Position numbers and translations under genes: made by a program. The notes under the pieces were generated by a model that was not told the origin of the DNA, ran no database searches, and saw only the letters and a program-made list of their open reading frames with translations. Shown piece by piece: positions 38,471 to 45,355 of a DNA stretch of 64,000 nt. The stretch's first letter is position 1; the number at the start of each line of letters is the position of its first letter. This DNA is from Paenibacillus sp. JNUCC32 (GTDB taxonomy: Bacteria > Bacillota > Bacilli > Paenibacillales > Paenibacillaceae): contig NZ_CP062260.1 of the NCBI RefSeq assembly GCF_014863545.1, positions 4,597,001 through 4,661,000 of the forward strand, in the 5' to 3' direction.

Positions 38471-38510
38471 ACAGGCCACCTCTTTCTGTTGTTAAAAGAC
38501 CTACTACTTA

Positions 38511-38539
38511 TTATTAAACAGCTTCATACCGGTATGAAA
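38511..38539 (-). promoter_or_regulatory. Candidate promoter and palindromic operator of the UspA gene
   Basis: TTTCAT (38539-38534), 17 bp, then TAATAA (38516-38511) form a possible promoter. The perfect 16-bp palindrome TTCATACCGGTATGAA (38523-38538) covers the -35. Its regulator is unknown. Confidence 0.5.
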
Positions 38540-38596
38540 CGAGCTTGCCGACTAACTGTCGGCGACACCCCTATGTAAATCATGGCAACAAACAAG

Positions 38597-38860
38597 CTAA
38601 CCCCAGAAATACGTATACAATGCAACGTTTACGACTAGCAGCAGCGGTACTCCGACTTTAAATGATAAATGCCTCGTCTTATGACGCTTGCGGTACATCG
38701 CGATCCATACGCCCAAAGCCCCGCCTATGGCGGCCAACAGAAAAAGCGTCCTCTCCGGAACGCGATCCCGCCCCAGCCGGGCACGCCGTTTATCCTCGGA
38801 CATGACCAGATAGGCTACCGCGTTGATAAAAATAAACCAAACGATCAGTGCAGGTCTCAC
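38597..38860 (-). CDS. DUF1294 membrane protein
   Basis: The 87-residue product starts at a GTG at 38860, about twelve bases after GGGGGTG. It has two or three membrane helices (VWFIFINAVAYLVM; FLLAAIGGALGVWIAMY; VPLLLVVNVALYTYF) joined by the basic DKRRARLGRDRVPERTL loop and RKRHKTRHLSFK. This pattern marks the DUF1294 family, of unknown function. A TATAAT promoter lies upstream. Confidence 0.88.
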   Translation of the reverse strand: MRPALIVWFIFINAVAYLVMSEDKRRARLGRDRVPERTLFLLAAIGGALGVWIAMYRKRHKTRHLSFKVGVPLLLVVNVALYTYFWG

Positions 38861-38930
38861 GTTGGTTCACGCACCCCCATTTCAACTGATCGATCTTGCC
38901 AATCAGCCATTAGCTATACGTTCTACCGCT

Positions 38931-38959
38931 ATTATAAAACCGCAGGCTGATGAAGACAA
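38931..38959 (-). promoter_or_regulatory. Promoter of the DUF1294 gene
   Basis: TTGTCT (38959-38954) and TATAAT (38936-38931) are 17 bp apart and point toward the GTG at 38860. Confidence 0.65.
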
Positions 38960-39099
38960 TGCCCGGCCATGCCTTAGGGGCATGACGCCAAGCGCTGTCC
39001 CTGATGCCATTACGAGGACACCGGCCGGCGGTTGTAAGATCCGACCGGCCCGTGCCCGGCATAATGACAACCCAAACATTTCTTAACCGCCACGAGCCA

Positions 39100-39237
39100 T
39101 CAAGATTCGTTCTTGGATATTTCGTTCAGGCTCGGAACATAGTCTGCAGCCTTTTTCGGCTTGAGGGTTTTGCTCTCCTCCAGAATGCTTGATTTGTTCT
39201 GCTGGTTTTCGGTCTTTCTCGCTTTATGGTTCGGCAT
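39100..39237 (-). CDS. Unrecognised small hydrophilic protein, 45 residues
   Basis: I found this frame by reading the gap before topB's end. The ATG at 39237 is preceded by GGGGGTG with six bases between, an excellent ribosome site. It encodes 45 residues, starting MPNHKARKTENQQNKSS and ending VPSLNEISKNES. It is rich in Lys, Asn, Ser and Glu, with no Cys and no membrane segment. Small spore or stress proteins of Gram-positives have a similar make-up, but I do not recognise the family. It lies 107 bp after topoisomerase III. Confidence 0.6.
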   Translation of the reverse strand: MPNHKARKTENQQNKSSILEESKTLKPKKAADYVPSLNEISKNES

Positions 39238-39344
39238 GCAAATCACCCCCTGTCCGTAGAATGGGCCATTGCACCCGAGGTTATGCTAACAACGGCAAGA
39301 AAAACGCAATCCATCTTAGCCCTATGAGATTAACGCTCGAGAGA

Positions 39345-41483
39345 CTATTCCTTCCCTTTCTGCTCAAGCGCTGCCTTCAACAGATCGCCCAGGTTGGAAC
39401 CGATCGACTCCTGCTTGCTGTACTGCTGCACGAGCTTCCGCTCCTCGCGTTTGTTCACGTGCTTGGCGTCCTTCTTCAGCGTTTCCGTAATGCCGCAGCC
39501 AAGGCACTGCACGAACAGCCCCGCCTTGCCTTCCTTCATCTCCATCTTCTTATGGCACTGCGGACAACGGCGGTTGGACAGGCGTTTCTCGCCTGAGCGC
39601 TTGTACCCGCAATCGTCACTCGGGCAGACAAGCAGCTTGCCGCGCTTGGTCTTCTTCTCGAGCAGCCGTGTGCCGCAATCCGGACAGTGGCTGTTCGAAA
39701 CATTATGCGGCTTGTATTCCGCTTCGCTTCCCTTCACGTCCGTGACCAGCTTCTTGGTCATATCCCGTATGCCGCGCAGGAACGGTTCCGGCTTGCCCTG
39801 CCCCTTCGCGATCCGCTCGAGCTCGGCTTCCCACCGCGCCGTAAGCTCCGGCGTCCGGAGCTCCGGAGCAACCAGCTCGATCAGCTGCTTGCCTTTGCCT
39901 GTCGGATGGAGGGTTTGCCCCTGCCGTTCGATCGTGTCGGAGCTGACCAGCTTCTCGATGATGTCGGCCCGGGTTGCCGGGGTTCCAAGGCCGTGCTTCT
40001 CCATCTGGGAGAGCAGCGCCGCCTCGTTATACCGCTTCGGCGGCTGGGTCCGTCCCGGCTTCAGCACGCAGCGGACCACCTTCACCGATTCTCCTTCTTT
40101 CAGCTCCGGCAGGAGCTTGCCCGAAGAAGATGGGCCTTGACCATCGTCACTCTCGTCGTCCGTGTCATCCTCATAGTCGCCACCATACACCTCGCGCCAT
40201 CCGCTGTCCTTGATCGTTGTCCCTTTCGCATAGAGCTGTTCGCCTTCAATCTGCACGGTCACCGATACGTTATCGTAACGGGCAGGAGGATAGAACAAGC
40301 TGATGAACCGGCGCACGATGAGATCGTACAGCTTGCGTTCATCGACCGACAGCTGATTCAGCAGCACGGTCTGTTCGGTAGGAATGATGGCATGGTGATC
40401 CGTAACCTTGCTGTCGTCCACGACCCGTTTGCCTGGCGACAAATTCTTGCGAAGCAGCGGGCGCGCAATGGACGCATACGGTCCGATCGCAATGCTCGAC
40501 AGCCTTTCCTTCAACGTCCCGACCATATCGGATGTCAGGTAACGGCTGTCCGTGCGCGGATAGGTGACCAGCTTATGCTGCTCGTACAGTCGCTGCAGCA
40601 CATTCGAGGTCTGCTTGGCCGAGAACCCGAATCGGCGGTTGGCATCCCGCTGCAGCTCGGTCAAATCGTATGCCAGCGGATGCGGTTCGGTTTTCTCGCT
40701 CTTTTTCACGCTCACGATTTTTCCCGTGCTGCCTTCCAGCTTCTGCTTCAGCTTGGCGGCCTTGTCCTTCTCGAATAAACGGCCGTCTCCGCCGGCCGGA
40801 CGCCACGAAACCTCAAAGCTTCCGAGATCCGCCTGCAGCGTCTCGTATTCCTGGGAGCGGAAATTCACGATCTCCTTCTCGCGGTCCATGATCATTCCGA
40901 GCGTCGGCGTCTGAACCCGGCCTGCGGACAGCTGCGCATTGAATTTGGTCGTCAGCGCGCGCGTCACGTTCAGTCCAACCATCCAATCCGCTTCAGCCCT
41001 GCAGCGTGCGGACTCGTACAACCGGTCGAACTGCTGCCCCGGCTTGAGGGATGCGAAACCTTCCTTGATTGCCTTATCCGTCTGGGAAGAAATCCATAAC
41101 CGTTTGAACGGCTTGTTCCACTTCGCCATTTTCAGGATCCAGCGTGCAAGGAGTTCCCCTTCGCGGGCGGCATCGGTGGCAATAATCATCTCCCCGACGT
41201 CCGAACGCTTCATCAGATGCTGCACCGTCTTGAACTGGTGGCTTGTTTCCTTCAACACCTTAAGCCTCGTGTTGTCCGGCAGGATCGGCAGATCCTCCAG
41301 CGCCCAGGTCTGGTACTTCTTATCATAGTCCTCGGGTTCGGCAAGCCCCACCAAATGTCCAAGCGCCCAGGTCACAATATATTTCGGTCCTTCAAAATAA
41401 TTCTTCTGCTTCTCGCGGCTGCCCATCACTCTCGCAATTTCCTTCGCAACGGACGGCTTCTCAGCCAATACTAATACTTTCAT
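39345..41483 (-). CDS. topB: DNA topoisomerase III
   Basis: TopB is a type IA enzyme that decatenates and relaxes DNA. I use the ATG at 41483 (712 residues, MKVLVLAEKPSVAKEIARVM), five bases or less after GGGGAGGG; an in-frame extension upstream overlaps the next gene without a site. The TOPRIM metal site (IIATDAAREGELLARW) and the catalytic Tyr in VTYPRTDSRYLT are present. The C-terminus carries zinc-ribbon-like pairs (CPDC, CPSDDC, CPQC, CLGC). The last residues are Lys/Gln-rich. Confidence 0.95.
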   Translation of the reverse strand: MKVLVLAEKPSVAKEIARVMGSREKQKNYFEGPKYIVTWALGHLVGLAEPEDYDKKYQTWALEDLPILPDNTRLKVLKETSHQFKTVQHLMKRSDVGEMIIATDAAREGELLARWILKMAKWNKPFKRLWISSQTDKAIKEGFASLKPGQQFDRLYESARCRAEADWMVGLNVTRALTTKFNAQLSAGRVQTPTLGMIMDREKEIVNFRSQEYETLQADLGSFEVSWRPAGGDGRLFEKDKAAKLKQKLEGSTGKIVSVKKSEKTEPHPLAYDLTELQRDANRRFGFSAKQTSNVLQRLYEQHKLVTYPRTDSRYLTSDMVGTLKERLSSIAIGPYASIARPLLRKNLSPGKRVVDDSKVTDHHAIIPTEQTVLLNQLSVDERKLYDLIVRRFISLFYPPARYDNVSVTVQIEGEQLYAKGTTIKDSGWREVYGGDYEDDTDDESDDGQGPSSSGKLLPELKEGESVKVVRCVLKPGRTQPPKRYNEAALLSQMEKHGLGTPATRADIIEKLVSSDTIERQGQTLHPTGKGKQLIELVAPELRTPELTARWEAELERIAKGQGKPEPFLRGIRDMTKKLVTDVKGSEAEYKPHNVSNSHCPDCGTRLLEKKTKRGKLLVCPSDDCGYKRSGEKRLSNRRCPQCHKKMEMKEGKAGLFVQCLGCGITETLKKDAKHVNKREERKLVQQYSKQESIGSNLGDLLKAALEQKGKE

Positions 41484-41545
41484 AGCCCTCCCCTTCCTCT
41501 GTTCCCCTATTATAACCTCCCAGCGATTGTTTCCACAAAAACGAA

Positions 41546-42712
41546 TCAGATCATTTTCTTCGCCAGCCGGGTGAACGCATGATGGGCACATGCCGGACAG
41601 CCCTGCTTCTTCAAATCCTCGATCGTGGTAAAATCGCCCTGCACGCCCACCTGCAGCTCGCTCTGGCATTGGGTGCATCGGTAGGTTCGGACCGTCCGCC
41701 GAACCTCGCCTGTATAAAGCTCATCCTCAAAAGAACCCTTAATCGGCGGATCCGTATATTCCGTCGTTGTCAGCACGATCATTTGGCCGCTATTGCCGAT
41801 CATCTGCGCTCCGATATATTGATTGAAATGAAGCTGAACCTGTCTGACCGACAACCCCATGCGGACGAATTCGCGCTGCATGGACCATGTGAAGTCGGGT
41901 GATTTATGCGCAAACGAGAGAAAGATGGGGCAGCCCTTCACAGGCTTCAACGCGCTGAGGCCACGGGACAAGAACAAGGTCAAGCCTTGGAGCGTATACG
42001 GCGGATCCGTGAAAAAGCAATCGTATTGCCCTTTCCATTCCTGGGGCAGAGGCCGTCTGAGATCGGCATGCCTGCATGTAACCGATACATCTTCCCTTGC
42101 AGCCACGTCACCGATAAACCGCAGGAAGCGTTCATCGATATCCATCACGGTGAGGCCCGCTCTCTGCCCCTTGGCGTTCGGGAAGAGCCGTTTCAGCAGC
42201 AGGCCAAGCGAAATGCTCACGAGATCGTCGTCGCCCACGCACAGGATGTTTTTCCCGATCAGGCTGTGCTCCCTCAGGCACAGAATCGCCCTCCTGAGAC
42301 TCGTCTCGACTGTGCATTGGGATTGGTCGATTTGAACATCGACCTGCGGGCGCTGGTCCAGAATCTCCGTGAGTCTCGCCAGCACATCGGAAAGCTCCGT
42401 CCGCCAATCCGCTTCGCCGGCCAGCAGCGTATGATACAGATCGATATCGATGCCGCCGTATCCCAGCTGTTGTTCGACATAGAGCTTTCCGGCAGAGGTG
42501 CAGCGCACTCCCCGCTCTTGAACGAGTGCTCCGGCTTTGATGAACTCCTTCTTGATCGCGGCAGCGACCGGAAGCGGCAGACAGGTATGGCGTGCCAGCT
42601 CCTTGGTGGATATGCCCGGGCGCATATAACTTGCTGTCAGCAGCTGTTCGATCACCTGGGTACCTTCCTGCAGGGAAACCTTCTTTTTTACCTCTTCTAT
42701 ATAATGGATCAT
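41546..42712 (-). CDS. Branched-chain polyamine synthase (BpsA-like aminopropyltransferase)
   Basis: The 388-residue protein has an N-terminal winged helix (about residues 10-80), a Rossmann-type core with NILCVGDDDLVSISLGLLLK around residue 150 and FFTDPPYTLQGLTLFLSRGL around residue 233, and a C-terminal zinc-ribbon-like pair (CTQCQ and CPACAHH). The GDDD and DPPYT motifs mark BpsA, which adds aminopropyl groups from decarboxylated SAM to spermidine nitrogen, giving branched polyamines in thermophiles. The C-terminal ribbon is an addition to the family's usual length of about 350. No other polyamine gene is nearby. The ribosome site is weak, so the start is uncertain. Confidence 0.82.
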   Translation of the reverse strand: MIHYIEEVKKKVSLQEGTQVIEQLLTASYMRPGISTKELARHTCLPLPVAAAIKKEFIKAGALVQERGVRCTSAGKLYVEQQLGYGGIDIDLYHTLLAGEADWRTELSDVLARLTEILDQRPQVDVQIDQSQCTVETSLRRAILCLREHSLIGKNILCVGDDDLVSISLGLLLKRLFPNAKGQRAGLTVMDIDERFLRFIGDVAAREDVSVTCRHADLRRPLPQEWKGQYDCFFTDPPYTLQGLTLFLSRGLSALKPVKGCPIFLSFAHKSPDFTWSMQREFVRMGLSVRQVQLHFNQYIGAQMIGNSGQMIVLTTTEYTDPPIKGSFEDELYTGEVRRTVRTYRCTQCQSELQVGVQGDFTTIEDLKKQGCPACAHHAFTRLAKKMI

Positions 42713-42799
42713 GTGAAATCACGCTCTCTTCCTGAGTATGGGTTGCACTTCCCCTGGAAAAGAACACACACGACCCCCTGCGAGCTGATAAACCGACAT

Positions 42800-42848
42800 G
42801 AAAAAGGGACAGAAGTCCATGAACCATCGTCCACCTTCTGCCCCTTGA
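42800..42848 (-). terminator. Terminator between GNAT and BpsA-like genes
   Basis: AAGGGACAGAAG (42804-42815) and CTTCTGCCCCTT (42835-42846) form a 12-bp stem with one mismatch. On the minus strand five U residues follow. It may end the sigma-GNAT unit. Its place in front of the BpsA-like gene also allows a leader attenuator. Next to it, AGCCGTACC/GGGTACGGCT (about 42854-42874) forms another tight inverted repeat. Confidence 0.75.
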
Positions 42849-42907
42849 GCGGGAAGCCGTACCCAGGGTACGGCTATGTACAGTCAATATGATTATGGAT
42901 GGCTGTT

Positions 42908-43024
42908 GTGTTCTTAACCAGGTGGACTCCAGCCTTCGAGCCATCGCAAATAAACCTCGCATCAGTAAGGTTTTTTCGCAAAGCGCTTGCCAGAGTCCTA
43001 TAAAATTTGGTTAGTTAAGAACAC
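42908..43024. repeat. 117-bp MITE-like inverted-repeat element
   Basis: Perfect 11-bp terminal inverted repeats GTGTTCTTAAC/GTTAAGAACAC (42908-42918, 43014-43024) enclose further symmetric pieces: GGACTC/GAGTCC (42924-42929, 42993-42998) and CGCAAATAAACC against GGTTTTTTCGC. The whole would fold into one long imperfect hairpin. I see no target-site duplication. It lies in the 361-bp gap before the BpsA-like gene. Confidence 0.65.
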
Positions 43025-43073
43025 GCACCGACATCAAGACAACTCCCCTATTTCAATCGAATTATCAAACCGC

Positions 43074-43526
43074 TTAAAACTTGTTGGACATAAAAATAAT
43101 GTCCTGCTTCACTTCAAAACCATGCTTCCGATAAAAATCTTCGGCCGGAAGCCCCTTTCCCGTTAGCAGTACCATGCAACGAATGTTCATCGAATGTAAG
43201 TAGGCCTTCATTCCATTCATGAGCGCCGAGCCTAGACCGCTGCGCTGCAAACCGGTATCGATGAAATATTCCTGGATATGGTACTCCTTGCCGCTGTACC
43301 AGCTCTTTGTATGGCCAAAGGAGGCTCCCAGGATGCTGCCCTCCTGTTCGATAACGAATCCCAGGAACACCGGATTGTCCATAAATTCCTTAAGGTATTG
43401 CTGTACATGCAGCACAGAGTCCCACTGGTCGAACCAGGGTTCGCCGTTAAAGACCTTGAGCATCAGCTCGGAGCATGGCTCAAGATCGGATTCGTCCATC
43501 CATCTGACATTCGGATTCTTTCCCAT
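43074..43526 (-). CDS. GNAT N-acetyltransferase coupled to a sigma factor gene
   Basis: I choose the ATG at 43526 (150 residues, MGKNPNVRWMDES). It overlaps the sigma-factor stop codon (TAATG) and has GGGGGG ten bases upstream. The GNAT core is seen in SILGASFGHTKSW, FIDTGLQRSGLGSALMNGMK (acetyl-CoA loop) and AEDFYRKHGFE. The acceptor is unknown. Coupling with an ECF sigma gene suggests that the acetylation belongs to that sigma factor's stress response. Confidence 0.87.
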   Translation of the reverse strand: MGKNPNVRWMDESDLEPCSELMLKVFNGEPWFDQWDSVLHVQQYLKEFMDNPVFLGFVIEQEGSILGASFGHTKSWYSGKEYHIQEYFIDTGLQRSGLGSALMNGMKAYLHSMNIRCMVLLTGKGLPAEDFYRKHGFEVKQDIIFMSNKF

Positions 43527-44182
43527 TAAGCGGCTGCCCCCCATGATCCTTGCATCTTGTTGAAGTCGGCAAGCCTTCCCGCCGGAATCGCATTATATAT
43601 AGGAGCAAAGTCATTCAGACTCGACTCCTTACAAACTATCGGGTGATGGCTCACGTTCCTTTCCGTGGAGGATTCCAGTCTTTCCGCCAATATGGCGCGC
43701 GCCCGGTGCAGACGGGATTTCACCGTTCCTTCCGGTATTCCTGCGATTTCGGCGATAGCTCTGATCGGCATATCCCTGTAATAGTGAAGCTGAATGACCC
43801 TGCGTAAATCGTCTTCCAGATGTGCTACGGCCTCCTTAAGCTCGATCGCTTCATACGGCATTGCATCGGCAACCTCATCGACAGGCGCAACGGTACGCTG
43901 CCGCTGCTGGGAGCGCAGCAATTGCAGGCATTCATGAATGAGAATGCGGCTCAGCCATGTTTTGAAAAAAGCAGGCTCTTTCAAGGAAGGCATAGCTGCG
44001 AAGGATTTTACGATCGTTTCCTGTACGGCATCCGCGCAGTCCTCTTCCCGCTTCAGATACAGACGGGCCAAACCGTACAAATTACGCTCGTTAGCAAGGA
44101 TCAGCCTGCTGAAAGCTTCCGGGTCCCCCTGCTGGGCAAGCCGAACATCGCGCTCTATATCGGATTTCTTGTTTTTGTTCAC
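43526..44182 (-). CDS. ECF-type RNA polymerase sigma factor with C-terminal tail
   Basis: The start is the GTG at 44182 (218 residues, then NKNKKSDIER), nine bases after AAGGAGG. Region 2 spans about residues 20-90 (FSRLILANERNLYGLARLYL, DAVQETIVKSFAAM) and region 4 about 115-170 (IRAIAEIAGIPEGTVKSRLH). About 45 residues follow region 4 (ESSLNDFAPIYNAI...KMQGSWGAAA), longer than in minimal ECF factors. No anti-sigma gene sits next to it; a GNAT gene does. An ECF-like promoter precedes it, suggesting autoregulation. Confidence 0.9.
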   Translation of the reverse strand: MNKNKKSDIERDVRLAQQGDPEAFSRLILANERNLYGLARLYLKREEDCADAVQETIVKSFAAMPSLKEPAFFKTWLSRILIHECLQLLRSQQRQRTVAPVDEVADAMPYEAIELKEAVAHLEDDLRRVIQLHYYRDMPIRAIAEIAGIPEGTVKSRLHRARAILAERLESSTERNVSHHPIVCKESSLNDFAPIYNAIPAGRLADFNKMQGSWGAAA

Positions 44183-44229
44183 GTTATGAGACCTCCTTTG
44201 TGGCGCTTCCTCGGGCCTTACATAAGTTA

Positions 44230-44255
44230 GATGCCTGAGAGCGCACCCAGGTTCA
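44230..44255 (-). promoter_or_regulatory. Candidate ECF-sigma promoter of the sigma factor gene
   Basis: TGAACC (44255-44250), 16 bp, then CATCTAA (44233-44227) matches the usual ECF layout of a TGAAC -35 and a CGTC-like -10. It lies 45 bp before the GTG. Self-activation is inferred from the motif alone. Confidence 0.45.
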
Positions 44256-44352
44256 CGCACTTTATTATTTTTTTTGAAAAAAGCGGGTGCCGCGATCACC
44301 TACATTTTCGCACAGTTCCGTTCATTCTTTCCATATTGAATCTTCAACATAT

Positions 44353-44389
44353 GAAAAGACACCGCAAGGTCGTTAACCTCACGGTGTCT
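44353..44389 (-). terminator. Terminator of the MBL hydrolase gene
   Basis: AGACACCG (44357-44364) pairs with CGGTGTCT (44382-44389), with an inner AAGGT/ACCT helix. On the minus strand four U residues follow. It lies about 50 bp after the stop codon. Confidence 0.8.
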
Positions 44390-44440
44390 CGTTTAGCCTA
44401 TAAATCGTTCATGCCATGAAAATTAAATGCTGCCCTCGAT

Positions 44441-45268
44441 TCACTTTCCATCCGCATCCTTATCCACATACCGACCTTGCTCGGGAACGGCCAAACGGTC
44501 AAAGTCCCGGGCCAACCGCGCAAGCGAAGTCGTTAGTTCTTCACCGCGCATGGAGACGCCGTGCCCCGTGACCAGAATTTCGGGATTCAGGCTTGCCAGG
44601 CGGCGAACCGATTCACGCGCCAGATCCCAATCCGGAGTAAAATACATCGGCGGACCGTGAAGCTCCTTCTCCTGCCCGATGACGGCAAGCGCCGACTCCT
44701 GCTTCACCGTAATGACCGCGTCTCCCGCTACGAGGACCCGATCCCGTTCGCGGAACAGGGAAACATGTCCGGGGCTATGCCCCGGCGTCGGCAGCCATTT
44801 GAATTCGGGAAGACCGGGTACGCTTCCGTCCTCCGGCAGCGGTCGTATCCTCGATCCCAGATCGATGGCTTTGTTCGGATACATGGGAGCAACGCGGGCC
44901 ATCAATCCCCCGCCTACGCTCGGATCCCCCGGAGGATAGTCTTCTTGTCCCGTAAGAAACGGCAGTTCGCTCGGGTGTGCGTAGACGGGAACGTTCCAGC
45001 GATCGGCCAATTCCTTCACATTGCCCACATGGTCGAAATGGCCATGCGTCAGCACGATGGCCACTGGCGGCTTGCCGAATCGGTTCTCCGCTTCTTCCGC
45101 AATGGAGCCTTCGAAATTTCCGAGTCCCGTATCAATCAGCACCCAGTCACCGGTTCCCGGCGTACCGATCATTTGGACGTTCACCATGACGGTACGCAAG
45201 GAAAGAATATCGGTCGTAACCTCTTCGGTCTCTACGGCACCCGTCTTTAACATGCTGTGATCATTCAT
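44441..45268 (-). CDS. MBL-fold metallo-hydrolase
   Basis: The 275-residue protein begins MNDHSMLKTG at an ATG ten bases after GGGGG. It has the di-metal site THGHFDHVG near residue 75, a second His in TPGHSPGHV, the bridging Asp in VAGDAVITV, and a last His in VTGHGVSM. This is the glyoxalase II/lactonase-like MBL fold; the substrate is unknown. It lies 87 bp after the BceB-like gene on the same strand and could be transcribed with it. Confidence 0.9.
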   Translation of the reverse strand: MNDHSMLKTGAVETEEVTTDILSLRTVMVNVQMIGTPGTGDWVLIDTGLGNFEGSIAEEAENRFGKPPVAIVLTHGHFDHVGNVKELADRWNVPVYAHPSELPFLTGQEDYPPGDPSVGGGLMARVAPMYPNKAIDLGSRIRPLPEDGSVPGLPEFKWLPTPGHSPGHVSLFRERDRVLVAGDAVITVKQESALAVIGQEKELHGPPMYFTPDWDLARESVRRLASLNPEILVTGHGVSMRGEELTTSLARLARDFDRLAVPEQGRYVDKDADGK

Positions 45269-45355
45269 TATGGAATCGCCCCCATTTCTCGTTGTTGAGT
45301 GCTTCTTGTAATAACATACCCGTTTTGGCCCTTTTCAACGAAGAAATGGCGGTTT

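Noticed and set aside
42713..43073. T-box leader before the BpsA-like gene
   Set aside because: Long hairpin plus terminator fits the layout, but I find no T-box sequence, specifier loop or AG-bulge pattern.
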